DNA of 64,000 nt from Saprospiraceae bacterium (GCA_029251525.1 JAQXDE010000030.1:102590-166589), one strand, 5' to 3'; counted from the first letter of the stretch, positions 19,284 to 27,202 are shown. Program-made: numbers and translations. The notes: generated by a model not told the origin, from the sequence alone.

Positions 19284-19397
19284 AACCAATAGAATTATGC
19301 GCCATTAATTTTGATTTACCTCATTTTATTTTTTCAATACAAATCCTTGTAAAAAAATAATATTAAAAATTAGCAATCTTTAACTATTTAAAAAAGT

Positions 19398-19436
19398 GGG
19401 TGCTGGAAGATATCTCCTACTCATTTCCCTGCACCC
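19398..19436. other. Compound hairpin
   Basis: GGGTGC at 19398-19403 pairs with GCACCC at 19431-19436, with an inner ggaa/ttcc stem. Flanking A- and T-runs extend the pairing. On the minus strand it ends in ACTTTTTT. It may be a second terminator or a small structured RNA. Confidence 0.45.
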
Positions 19437-19521
19437 TTTTAAAAAAATCATTTATTATTTTAACGCCACTCTGTGCTGATTGCTTTATGGTTATTATTGC
19501 CTTATAATTTCTAAATAATTT

Positions 19522-19694
19522 TCAAGCAACACCTCTAAACTCCTTTTCTCCATTTTCATTGAATTGGACTTTCAATTTATTGTCAATAGCCCCTCCAGTA
19601 ATTATTCCAACCTTAATTTTTTTTTATCAAGAATGGCAAACCAAGCAAAATGAAAATGAGGTTTGTTTTGGTAATCTCCAAAAAAGCTTATTTT
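19522..19694 (-). pseudogene. Broken coding-like fragment, family not recognised
   Basis: Translation gives a protein-like segment (SFFGDYQNKPHFHFAWFAILD) that runs into a nine-base A homopolymer (plus strand T at 19617-19625). It continues in another frame as KVGIITGGAIDNKLKVQF, then NGEKEFRGVA and a TGA stop at 19522-19524. One added base in the homopolymer would join the halves into about 57 residues. Upstream, the frame is closed by TAA at 19695-19697 and there is no start. The ordered, charged composition is unlike random AT-rich DNA. I do not recognise the family. It could be the 3' end of a decayed gene; a sequencing error in the homopolymer would explain only one of the two lesions. 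Confidence 0.45.
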
Positions 19695-19730
19695 TTAAAA
19701 AATTAAATCGAGAATAAGACTTGCCAAAAA

Positions 19731-19847
19731 ATGTTTAGAAATTTTTACAAATCGGTTTTCGGAACAGTCCTGTTTTTTGCGTTTCTTGGCAAAGTCTTAA
19801 TTCCTCGGTTTATGGAACGACCTCAATCGTTTCTGGACACAAAGTAA
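19731..19847 (+). CDS. Possible small membrane peptide (doubtful)
   Basis: A 38-codon frame starts with ATG and would give a basic N-terminus, a hydrophobic helix (VFGTVLFFAFLGKVLI) and a charged tail. It overlaps the long inverted repeat at 19716-19798 and antisense coding-like sequence. An adjacent frame (19864-20040) also reads as membrane protein (VSTLTLVFVTAHLLVLFFF). It could be a relic of a decayed membrane protein rather than an active gene. Confidence 0.2.
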   Translation: MFRNFYKSVFGTVLFFAFLGKVLIPRFMERPQSFLDTK

Positions 19848-20153
19848 TTTATGAGGTAAAATTGTTTCAACCTTAACCCTTGTTTTTGTGACAGCTCATC
19901 TATTAGTTTTATTTTTTTTCAAAATCCACACAACTTTAAGTATCCCCTTTTGTTTCCTCTTGGTAAGTTTATTAGGTACCTCATTTGATCGATCTCAATT
20001 ATTCAAATTCAATGATACAGAGATAAATAATAACCTATAATTATATATTAAAAAATCAATTTATTTGTGACAATTTTACAGGAATTAATTTTCCTTTTTT
20101 TTAAAAAAAAATCTAAATTCTCTGAAATCTAGTTTTTATCACGTTCAGAATAA

Positions 20154-20161
20154 TATCTTTG
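20154..20161 (+). promoter_or_regulatory. Candidate -7 box for ubiE-porT
   Basis: TATCTTTG matches TAnnTTTG and lies 30 bases before the ubiE ATG. The expected -33 position holds only a weak match. Confidence 0.5.
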
Positions 20162-20191
20162 CTCTAACTTCTGAACATAAAATCTCCAACA

Positions 20192-20920
20192 ATGGCAGAA
20201 CATATAAAACCCTACAGTCAAAAAGAAAATAAAAAAAATCAAGTTTCTAAGATGTTTGATAACATCGCACCCTATTATGATTTCCTTAATCGATTTTTAT
20301 CACTAGGAATAGATACTATCTGGAGAAAAAAAGCAATTGATGAGTTACTTGACCTAGATCCTAAGAAAATTCTTGATGTAGCTACAGGAACAGGTGATGT
20401 AGCCATTGAAATGACGAAACGTCTGAATCCCTCTCAAATTATTGGATTAGATATTTCAAAGGAGATGCTAGAAATTGGTAAAAAGAAAATCAATAAACGT
20501 GATTTGTCGAAAATCATTGAAATGGAAGTAGGTGATTCTGAAGATTTGAGGTTTGAAGACAATACCTTTGATGCCATTACCGTTTCTTTTGGTGTTCGTA
20601 ATTTCGAAAACTTAGAAAAAGGAATAGCGGAAATGAATCGTGTTTTAAAAAAAGATGGCAAACTGATTGTATTAGAGTTCTCTAGGCCCTCTGTTTTTCC
20701 AATTAAACAAGCTTTTAATTTTTATTTTAAATACATTCTTCCTTTAATTGGAAGGCTTACGTCAAAAGATAAAAGGGCCTACAGTTATTTATACGAATCT
20801 GTTCAGGCATTTCCTGAAGGAAACAATTTTTTAAAAGTTTTAGACAAAACTGGATTTAAATCAAATACATGCAAACGATTAAGTTTAGGAATCTGCTCCA
20901 TTTATACGGGTATAAAATAA
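20192..20920 (+). CDS. ubiE: Demethylmenaquinone methyltransferase
   Basis: A 242-residue SAM-dependent methyltransferase of the UbiE/MenG family, catalysing the last step of menaquinone synthesis. N-terminal MFDNIAPYYDFLNRFLSLGID and the family signature DKRAYSYLYESVQAFPEG near the end are both present. SAM motif I is ILDVATGTGDVA (about residues 60-71), and VSFGVRNFENLEKG near 130 is the second UbiE signature. Bacteroidota generally use menaquinone, so the MenG role is expected. The 3' end overlaps the start of porT by 52 bases in another frame, so the two are surely cotranscribed. Confidence 0.96.
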   Translation: MAEHIKPYSQKENKKNQVSKMFDNIAPYYDFLNRFLSLGIDTIWRKKAIDELLDLDPKKILDVATGTGDVAIEMTKRLNPSQIIGLDISKEMLEIGKKKINKRDLSKIIEMEVGDSEDLRFEDNTFDAITVSFGVRNFENLEKGIAEMNRVLKKDGKLIVLEFSRPSVFPIKQAFNFYFKYILPLIGRLTSKDKRAYSYLYESVQAFPEGNNFLKVLDKTGFKSNTCKRLSLGICSIYTGIK

Positions 20921-21615
20921 CCCTTACTGCACTTCTTTTTTGCTTATCAGCATCAAGTGCAAAATCACAAAATTATGCAAGAGGAAACTATAACTTCCTT
21001 GACTTTCAACAAAAGGCATATTATTTCGGAATCACTTTAGGTTACAATACCTCAAGGTTTAGAGTTTTTCATTCTAATGATTTTATTTTAAATGACAGCA
21101 TTGCTACCGCCCAGGCAGTTACAGGCCCTGGATTTAATCTAGGTATCGTTAGTAACTTAAAGGTAGGTCAATATTTTGATTTTCGATTCCTACCTACTCT
21201 ATCCTTTGCTGAACGAAATATTGGATACACTGCAGCTAATAGCGATCGTCGACCTTACTCAAGAAAGGTCGAATCCGTTTTTGTAGAACTACCATTTCAC
21301 ATTAGATACAAATCTGCTCCATTCAAAGATAAACGTGTTTTTGTGATTGCAGGTGTTAAGTATTCTTTTGATGTAGCGAGTGATTCAAGGACTCGACAAG
21401 CTAATGAACTAGTTCGAATTGCACCGACAGATTTTTCATTTGAAGTGGGAGCTGGAATTCAATTTTTCTTTCCTTTCTTTATTTTCTCTCCAGAATTTAA
21501 AGTTTCTCAGGGTTTGGGCAATGTGCTGATTTACAACAATAATTTAGATCAATCAAGTGTTATTGAGAAAATAATTTCAAGAACCTTTACGGTTTCCCTT
21601 CATTTCGAGGGATAA
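20869..21615 (+). CDS. porT: Type IX secretion system protein PorT
   Basis: A 248-residue outer membrane barrel required for secretion of proteins with C-terminal sorting domains. A hydrophobic signal segment (ITLTALLFCLSASSAKSQ) is followed by the mature start NYARGNYNFLDFQQKAYYFGITLGYN. The F-x-E-x-P-x-H-I-R-Y-K segment (FVELPFHIRYKS) and repeated amphipathic strands are typical of PorT. The start lies inside ubiE; this ubiE-porT overlap matches gene order I know from other Bacteroidota. It is the only type IX core component in the window. Several probable cargo proteins are encoded here, at 25380, 27203 and 39509. Confidence 0.92.
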   Translation: MQTIKFRNLLHLYGYKITLTALLFCLSASSAKSQNYARGNYNFLDFQQKAYYFGITLGYNTSRFRVFHSNDFILNDSIATAQAVTGPGFNLGIVSNLKVGQYFDFRFLPTLSFAERNIGYTAANSDRRPYSRKVESVFVELPFHIRYKSAPFKDKRVFVIAGVKYSFDVASDSRTRQANELVRIAPTDFSFEVGAGIQFFFPFFIFSPEFKVSQGLGNVLIYNNNLDQSSVIEKIISRTFTVSLHFEG

Positions 21616-21637
21616 AACAGTTTTGGTTTCAAATATT

Positions 21638-21674
21638 AAAGCGCTTTAGAAATAAAATTCTAAAGCGCTTTTTA
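21638..21674 (+). terminator. Terminator after porT
   Basis: A perfect 13-bp stem (21638-21650 with 21659-21671) with an 8-base loop is followed by a T-run. It lies 22 bases after the porT stop. Confidence 0.88.
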
Positions 21675-21780
21675 ATAGACTTAAAACTCATTTGCATTAT
21701 TCCAATTAGGAAAATTACAACTGAGTAATTGAATTTTTCAACTTTAAAAGCCAGAACAAATTGCTTAATTTCATGTTTCA

Positions 21781-22203
21781 ATGGCTAATAATAAATTATC
21801 TACAATGAAATATAAAATAAATAAAACTCAAGAAGAATGGCAAAAAGAATTGTCTCCTGAAGAGTTCAGAATTTTAAGAGAAGCTGGGACAGAGAGACCT
21901 GGGACAGGCAAATATAATATGCATGATGAAATTGGAACCTATGCATGTGCAGCATGTAATTTCAATCTATTTGAAAGTGAACATAAATTTCATTCTGGAT
22001 GTGGATGGCCAAGTTTCTGGGGTGAATTAAATTCAGCTAATATCGAAAGAAAGGAAGACCGATCTCATTTCATGGTACGAACTGAATTATTATGCTCTAA
22101 TTGTGGAGGACATTTAGGACATATTTTCAATGATGGACCACCACCTACAGGCCAACGCTATTGTATCAACTCCGTTAGTCTTAATTTTAGTCCAAAATCA
22201 TAA
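21781..22203 (+). CDS. msrB: Peptide-methionine (R)-S-oxide reductase
   Basis: A 140-residue MsrB that repairs the R-sulfoxide of methionine. Zinc-binding pairs are C56-A-A-C59 and C105-S-N-C108. The catalytic Cys128 is in RYCINSVSLNF, and Cys74 in HSGCGWPSFW is the likely resolving partner. GGHLGHIFNDGPPPTGQRY is the hallmark motif. The frame opens at 21781; a second ATG at 21805 (MKYKINKTQ) is closer to typical family starts and may be the true one. No signal peptide, so cytoplasmic. It is monocistronic with its own terminator. Confidence 0.95.
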   Translation: MANNKLSTMKYKINKTQEEWQKELSPEEFRILREAGTERPGTGKYNMHDEIGTYACAACNFNLFESEHKFHSGCGWPSFWGELNSANIERKEDRSHFMVRTELLCSNCGGHLGHIFNDGPPPTGQRYCINSVSLNFSPKS

Positions 22204-22225
22204 AGATATTTATTTTAAGCAATTA

Positions 22226-22262
22226 GAAGGTAGTTTTGTTGAATACAAAACTGCCTTCTTTT
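22226..22262 (+). terminator. Terminator after msrB
   Basis: A 14-bp stem with one G-T pair (22226-22239 with 22245-22258) is followed by a T-run, 23 bases after the msrB stop. Confidence 0.88.
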
Positions 22263-22311
22263 TATTTTAAAACAAATGTTGTTTATTGTTGACTAAAAAT
22301 ATATTTATCAT

Positions 22312-23193
22312 ATGATTCATACTTTAGATCTAGGATTTTTAAATCAAGAGTGCACAATTGCAGCTTATTTAGTGGAAACTGAAAAAGGTCCAATCCTATT
22401 TGAAACTGGACCGCATTCTACTTATCCAAAATTGAAATCGGAAATAGAACGCGTTGGTTTTCAATTGGAGGATATCAAGCATGTATTTTTGACTCACATT
22501 CATTTAGATCATGCAGGAGCGGCTTGGGTATTTGGAGATATGGGCGCTAAGATTTATGTTCATCCAAGAGGGCTTAGACACTTGGCATCTCCTGAGAAAT
22601 TGATGAGTTCTGCCAAACGAATTTATCTAGATAAGATGGATAAACTCTGGGGACAGATGAATCCTATCAAAGAAGAAAATCTAGTTTCTTGCGATAACAA
22701 AATAGAAGTAGATTTTGGAAATGTAAAAGTCATGGGTTGGCATACTCCTGGCCATGCGGTTCATCATATTGCCTGGCAAATAGGAGATAAATTAATATCA
22801 GGAGATGTTGCTGGAGTCAGAATTAATTTAGGATTTATTGTTCCCCCTTGTCCTCCGCCTGATATTAATATAGAGGATTGGATAAATTCAATTAAACTGA
22901 TACGTAAATTGAATTTATCTGAAATATATTTAACGCATTTTGGAAAAATAACTGATATAGAATATCATTTAAATAGGCTGGAAAATATACTTTTAGATTG
23001 GGCTAATTGGATAAAGCCGCATTTCGAGGCAAATGCAGATTTGAAAGAAATAACACCTCTCTTTGCAGATTATGCAGCACAACAATTAAGAGATTTTGGG
23101 ATCAGTGAAAAAGGAATTGCTCAATATGAAGCTGCAAATCCTGCATGGATGAGTGTGGCTGGATTAATGAGATATTGGAAAAAGAAAATTTAA
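22312..23193 (+). CDS. MBL-fold metallo-hydrolase
   Basis: A 293-residue metallo-beta-lactamase-fold enzyme. The dinuclear metal motif THIHLDHAG (His62, His64, Asp66, His67) is complete, followed by a later metal His in HTPGHAVHH and the Asp of SGDVAG. This is the glyoxalase II/lactonase-like subset, which hydrolyses thioesters, lactones or similar esters; the substrate cannot be told. There is no signal peptide. It stands alone, 108 bases after msrB, and is closed by a long bidirectional terminator. Confidence 0.88.
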   Translation: MIHTLDLGFLNQECTIAAYLVETEKGPILFETGPHSTYPKLKSEIERVGFQLEDIKHVFLTHIHLDHAGAAWVFGDMGAKIYVHPRGLRHLASPEKLMSSAKRIYLDKMDKLWGQMNPIKEENLVSCDNKIEVDFGNVKVMGWHTPGHAVHHIAWQIGDKLISGDVAGVRINLGFIVPPCPPPDINIEDWINSIKLIRKLNLSEIYLTHFGKITDIEYHLNRLENILLDWANWIKPHFEANADLKEITPLFADYAAQQLRDFGISEKGIAQYEAANPAWMSVAGLMRYWKKKI

Positions 23194-23244
23194 AAAAAAG
23201 AAAGCTGCAAAGTCGTGTTTGACCTTGCAGCTTTCTTTTTTTTT
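23192..23244. terminator. Long bidirectional terminator
   Basis: An A/T-tailed stem of nearly 20 bp, centred on gaaagctgcaa/ttgcagctttc, starts at the MBL stop codon. It lies between convergent genes, with A- and T-runs suited to both directions. Confidence 0.9.
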
Positions 23245-23252
23245 AAATGTAG

Positions 23253-23486
23253 TTATTTTGAAATAGGAATCATACTTTTTAGCAATTCAACAGCAGTTTT
23301 TACAATTTTCACATCAGGCATCAGTGTCTCATTAGAGTGCAATTTATCAACTTCAATATTTTCTATTCCTAACAATGAATCAATTGTTGTGGAAGGTGTT
23401 TTAACTGTGCTTAAAAAGGCATAGCTAAATAAACTAAGTAAGATAACCAAAGAAAATAGGGCCGTTTGGAATTTATTTTTTTTCAT
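23253..23486 (-). CDS. Small exported hypothetical protein
   Basis: A 77-residue product with a hydrophobic N-terminal segment (residues 9-27; signal peptide or anchor) and a short helical remainder (VKIVKTAVELLKSMIPISK). I do not recognise a family. The ATG is preceded by an A-rich leader and, further upstream, by three copies of a 10-bp repeat (23507-23536) that lies where its promoter should be. It shares a terminator with the convergent MBL gene, which supports it being transcribed. Confidence 0.6.
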   Translation of the reverse strand: MKKNKFQTALFSLVILLSLFSYAFLSTVKTPSTTIDSLLGIENIEVDKLHSNETLMPDVKIVKTAVELLKSMIPISK

Positions 23487-23506
23487 ATTTTAGTATTTGT
23501 TGTTAT

Positions 23507-23536
23507 TTGTTATTATTTGTTATTATTTGTTATAAA
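23507..23536. repeat. Three tandem copies of a 10-bp repeat
   Basis: The unit tttgttatta occurs three times, the last copy with one change (tttgttataa), preceded by a partial copy. It lies 20-50 bases upstream of the small minus-strand gene. Read on the minus strand, the unit is taataacaaa. Confidence 0.8.
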
Positions 23537-23758
23537 AGTAGTGTTAAAAGCTCCCTTTAACTAAATTTATGGATATTGTGTTTCAAAAATTAGACTAAAG
23601 TGTTATTTTTAAGCACAAATAGAAACAATTAAGACTGCAAAAAGGAAATTTTCTTTATTGTTAACTGATATTTTACACTTTTTAGTATTTAAAATTATTC
23701 AATCAATTACTTTTGAGTCAGTCTAACATATAAACAAAAAGAAATTCTTTAATATCTC

Positions 23759-23766
23759 TATCTTTG
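23759..23766 (+). promoter_or_regulatory. Candidate -7 box for the cotH gene
   Basis: TATCTTTG matches TAnnTTTG and lies 23 bases before the ATG of the CotH-family gene. The -33 position is not convincing. Confidence 0.45.
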
Positions 23767-23789
23767 AAATTTTTCAATTAAAATCATTT

Positions 23790-25157
23790 ATGATGATTAT
23801 CCGCCTCTCAATATGTTTTTCACTTTTGCTGTTTACTTGTAAAAAGCCTGATATTGAAAATATTGACTCTATAGAAAATCCAACTGAATTAATCCCGGTC
23901 TCAGGCGATGAAAAATACATCAATTCAAATTCTGATTATATTTTTAATCAAAATAAATTGCACACCTTTGAATTGAATTTATCTTCAACGAATTTGAATC
24001 AAATAAATGAGAATCCAACCGCTGAGGAATATGTCTCCGGTAGTTTAACATTTGATGGAGAAACAATTAGTCCGATTGGAATTAGATATAAAGGATCTAT
24101 TGGAGCTTTTTTAGGTTGTGTCTCAGGAAATGATTGGATTAATCCCTCTGGTTACAAAACATGTACAAAGTTATCTTTGAAAATTAAAATAAACTGGGAA
24201 GGTCGAGAAGAAAAATTTTATGGCTTGAAAAAAATTCAACTTCACTCTATGAATAATGATGATAGCCAAATGAGAGATCGATTAGGGTATTGGTTATTTA
24301 GTGAAATGGGTATCCCCGCTCCACGTGCTACTCATGCTAAACTCATGGTAAATGGAAAGTATGTTGGGGTTTTTGCTTTAATTGAAAATATTGATGGCCG
24401 ATTTACAAGGCTTAATTTTGACAGTGGAGAAGGAAATTTATACAAAGAAGTTTGGCCATTGAACTCTAATAATGAGAGTCAATCAGAACAAAAATATATA
24501 GATGCCTTAAAAACCAATAAAGATGAAAACCCAAATGTGCAATTAATGAAATCATTTGCAGAAGAGATTGTCACTGCTGATTTTGGAACTGATTTGCAAA
24601 ATGTTATTTCTGACAAAATGAATATAAATGAAATCATTGCATATGCCGTTGTTGACCGAACTATCAGACATGATGATGGCCCCTTTCACTGGTATTGCAG
24701 TGGAGGTGGATGCAACAATCACAATTATTTTTGGTACGAAAATCCATCAACAGAAAAATTTCATTTAATCCCTTGGGATTTAGATAACGCATTTGAGAAC
24801 ATTATTTTTGATTCCAACCCCGTTACCTCAGTAAAAGATGAATGGGGAGAAATAACTGCTAACTGTGAACCATTTAACTATGGCCCACTCTTCGTCAATC
24901 AACGATCTGCAGCATGCGATAAATTAACAGCAGGATGGGCTAGTTTTGAAAATGAATTTAATCTTTTAAAAACTGAATTTATTAATGGACCTCTTTCATT
25001 AGAAAGAACAAATGCCAAACTTAATGAATGGAAAACTCAAATTCATCAAGCCACTTTTAATGCAAGTGAAAACCATTCGGATGCAATTACTATTTCAAAT
25101 TGGGAAAACTCTATTGAAATACTAAAGCAACAATTGGAATATGCTAGAGAAAACTAG
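23790..25157 (+). CDS. CotH-kinase family lipoprotein
   Basis: A 455-residue protein with a lipoprotein signal (LLLFTC, Cys17), then a CotH domain. CotH proteins are atypical kinases; the Bacillus spore-coat member phosphorylates proteins. Family segments are visible: IRYKGSIGAF (near 105), KLSLKIKINW, YGLKKIQLHSMNNDDSQMRDR, a lipid/ATP-side motif GNLYKEVWP, the catalytic-loop-like DRTIRHDDGPFHWY (near 290), and the metal-binding IPWDLDNAFEN (near 328). All appear intact. Its stop codon abuts a relic of an M36 peptidase gene (25158-25320), and a decayed copy of its own 3' half lies at 26700-27060. Target is unknown; surface location follows from the lipobox. Confidence 0.88.
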   Translation: MMIIRLSICFSLLLFTCKKPDIENIDSIENPTELIPVSGDEKYINSNSDYIFNQNKLHTFELNLSSTNLNQINENPTAEEYVSGSLTFDGETISPIGIRYKGSIGAFLGCVSGNDWINPSGYKTCTKLSLKIKINWEGREEKFYGLKKIQLHSMNNDDSQMRDRLGYWLFSEMGIPAPRATHAKLMVNGKYVGVFALIENIDGRFTRLNFDSGEGNLYKEVWPLNSNNESQSEQKYIDALKTNKDENPNVQLMKSFAEEIVTADFGTDLQNVISDKMNINEIIAYAVVDRTIRHDDGPFHWYCSGGGCNNHNYFWYENPSTEKFHLIPWDLDNAFENIIFDSNPVTSVKDEWGEITANCEPFNYGPLFVNQRSAACDKLTAGWASFENEFNLLKTEFINGPLSLERTNAKLNEWKTQIHQATFNASENHSDAITISNWENSIEILKQQLEYAREN

Positions 25158-25320
25158 TTCAATTCCTTTTAGGATTCAAGAAAAAGTTAGTGATAAGCAT
25201 TTTGTTTTCAACCAAGTAGGACACACTTTTCCTCAAAAACCTTTTGTAATCTTCCCATAAACCTCCCATAAACCTCCCATAAATGTTCGATTAAAATATG
25301 TCGTTCAAACAGATGACACT
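25158..25320 (+). pseudogene. Relic of an M36 peptidase propeptide
   Basis: The first 53 bases match 27609-27661 of the intact M36 gene almost base for base (shared words: attcaagaaaaagt, aagcatttt). The right end (aaatgtt..attaaaatatg..ttcaaa) matches 27690-27719. Between them is an expansion holding three 11-bp repeats. Frames are broken and there is no start. It directly follows the cotH stop, so whatever encoded the first 130 or so residues of this copy has been deleted. Confidence 0.8.
25251..25283. repeat. Three tandem copies of an 11-bp repeat
   Basis: Unit cctcccataaa occurs three times, the first copy starting ct instead of cc. It lies inside the M36 relic and probably arose by slippage after the sequence stopped being coding. 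Confidence 0.85.
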
Positions 25321-25379
25321 ATACTTATGTATTAATCTCTATATCAATAAATAAATTTTATAACTAAAAATTAACAAAC

Positions 25380-26666
25380 ATGAAATGTTATTTACTTTCA
25401 CTATTTGCTTTCATTTGCAATATTGCATTCTGCCAAACTTCATTGTCATTTGTAGATAGATTTGACATTAGTGGTTTTGTTGCTGAGCCATCAGGATTAG
25501 CATATAATAAACTTACCAATGAATTATTCACAGTCAGCGATGCTAACAATATATATCGTATGTCAATCACTGGAGTAGAACTTAGTACCTACACATTCGC
25601 AGGAGACCTAGAGGGTATTTCAATGTATAGCTTACCAAATACATTATTGGTCGCTATTGAAAATACGTATGAAATAATTGAATATAATTATGTGACAGGA
25701 AATACCGTCCCACATACCATGAATTACACCAATAAAGGGAGTGCCAACAGCGGTATAGAGGGAGTTACACATGATTCCAATACTGGAAATATATATTTTT
25801 TAAATGAAAAGAATCCCGGTGCCCTCATCATCGCTGATAGTAATTTTGTTGTTACCAATGAATATGTACTAACATATGCTGGTGATTATTCGGCATCATA
25901 TTTTGTTGAAGAAACTGGATTTTTATGGCTGGGTAGTGATATGGAATCAATCGTATATAAATGTAATACCAATGGGTCTGTAATCGAAACATTTCCTATA
26001 ACTCAAGATGGAACTCTCGGTGGAGATCCTCTGGGTAAACTAGAGGGCATTGCAATTGACTACGCAAATAATTTTTTGTACATAGTGTCAGATGCAGGGC
26101 AATTTTTGTACGTGTATAAAATCATTGAAAATCCATTACCATTAGAATTAATTGAATTCGATGTTTCATTGAATGATAGGTCAATTGATATCGAGTGGAT
26201 AACAGAGCAGGAGATTGATGTGGATGGATATGAGCTATATCGATCTGGAGATGATGGATTTTCTTGGGATGTCATTGGTAGGGTTCCAAGTAAAAATGTC
26301 CTGGTTGAAAACAAATATTCATTCATTGACGATCGTATTAAAAACAATAACCAATATTACTACTATCTAAAAATGATCGATGTCAATGGCGAATATACAC
26401 TATCTGACATACGAAGTGTTAAATACGAAAGTCTCCAATCCATTGTCATTTACCCAACAGTTGTTAAAAATGAATTGAATATCGAGGCAGAAGATTTATC
26501 AAATTCGACAATAACCGTATATGATGATACGGGAAGAGTTTTAATTCAAAAGGATGGAGAATCTACATTAGATGTCTCTAAATTGACCTCTGGGCTATAT
26601 TGGATAAACATTCAAACATCTAATGGAGATCGAATGATGTCGGAGTTTATAAAAATTGAAAATTAA
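25380..26666 (+). CDS. Secreted beta-propeller (SdiA-regulated/YjiK-like) protein with T9SS domain
   Basis: A 428-residue exported protein with a signal peptide ending AFCQ (residue 19). Residues about 24-250 form a propeller-like repeat of the SdiA-regulated family: EPSGLAYNKLTNELFTVSD, LEGISMYSLPNTLLVAIE, GIEGVTHDSNTGNIYFLNE, KLEGIAIDYANNFLYIVSD. Then comes a PLPLELIEFDV linker with a fibronectin-like module, and finally a type IX sorting domain (VYDDTGRVLIQK, KLTSGLYWINI). The linker and module closely resemble those of the protease at 39509. It lies between two halves of a duplicated cotH/M36 region, and there is no clear terminator on either side. Function of the propeller is unknown; binding is likelier than catalysis. 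Confidence 0.82.
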   Translation: MKCYLLSLFAFICNIAFCQTSLSFVDRFDISGFVAEPSGLAYNKLTNELFTVSDANNIYRMSITGVELSTYTFAGDLEGISMYSLPNTLLVAIENTYEIIEYNYVTGNTVPHTMNYTNKGSANSGIEGVTHDSNTGNIYFLNEKNPGALIIADSNFVVTNEYVLTYAGDYSASYFVEETGFLWLGSDMESIVYKCNTNGSVIETFPITQDGTLGGDPLGKLEGIAIDYANNFLYIVSDAGQFLYVYKIIENPLPLELIEFDVSLNDRSIDIEWITEQEIDVDGYELYRSGDDGFSWDVIGRVPSKNVLVENKYSFIDDRIKNNNQYYYYLKMIDVNGEYTLSDIRSVKYESLQSIVIYPTVVKNELNIEAEDLSNSTITVYDDTGRVLIQKDGESTLDVSKLTSGLYWINIQTSNGDRMMSEFIKIEN

Positions 26667-26699
26667 TTATTGGGGAATTCAATAAAGTCGGAAAAGTGC

Positions 26700-27060
26700 G
26701 GGTTCTGAAACTTGTTTGCAAATGTTATTTTTGAGCGAACGAATATAAAAAAGATTATTGCCGACATTGTTTTTAACAGAACCCGCAGGCATGGTGCTGA
26801 AGCATTTCATTGATAATATAATGGAGCAGCATACAGTAAATTAAAAGAAGGGATGAGCTAGTTTTGAGAATGAATTTAATTTCTTAAAAACCAAATTCAT
26901 TATTGAATATCCTTCACCAGAAAAGGTAGATATTAAACTTAATGAATGGAAAACTCAATTTTATCAAACCACTTTTAATGTAAGTGAAAATCACTCCGAT
27001 GTAATTACTATTTCAAATTGGGAAAATTTCAATAAAATATTAAAACAGGAATTGTTAAAC
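26700..27060 (+). pseudogene. Decayed copy of the cotH gene (3' half)
   Basis: Two blocks match the intact cotH gene. Block one (26711-26835) corresponds to about 24596-24720 and still translates in part to NVIFERTNIKKIIADIVF and NRTRRHGAEAFH, against NINEIIAYAVVDRTIRHDDGPFHW in cotH. Block two (26850-27055) matches about 24938-25137, with LNEWKTQ and TFN-SENHSD-ITISNWEN conserved. The 200 bases between them in cotH are deleted here, including the IPWDLDN motif. In-frame stops (TGA after AEAFH; several in the second block) and the lack of a start show that it is dead. Confidence 0.88.
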
Positions 27061-27202
27061 GATAAAAAAAATTATTTTTTCTGCTCCTAATTTTGTCCTA
27101 ACTACAACACTAATGAGACTAAATTAGGAGTCTCAAATTCTGCTTGTTATATTGTAGCTAACTTAAACGATTGAACTTTTTAAAACTAACAAAACAAAAT
27201 AC

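Larger units (their letters stand above)
19069..20191. other. Long gap with broken reading frames and hairpins
   Basis: No intact gene of useful size lies in these 1.1 kb. The stretch holds the gyrA promoter candidate (19128-19135), two minus-strand hairpins (19252-19283; 19398-19436), a broken coding-like frame (19522-19694), a long inverted repeat (19716-19798), and plus-strand fragments with membrane-like sequence (19731-19847 and 19864-20040). I read it as the site of one or more decayed genes. Confidence 0.55.

Noticed and set aside
23507..23536. Short tandem repeats as a CRISPR array
   Set aside because: Units are 10 bp, directly adjacent, without spacers, and no cas gene is near.
25251..25283. 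11-bp repeats as regulatory iterons
   Set aside because: They lie inside a clear pseudogene relic and are better explained as slippage.
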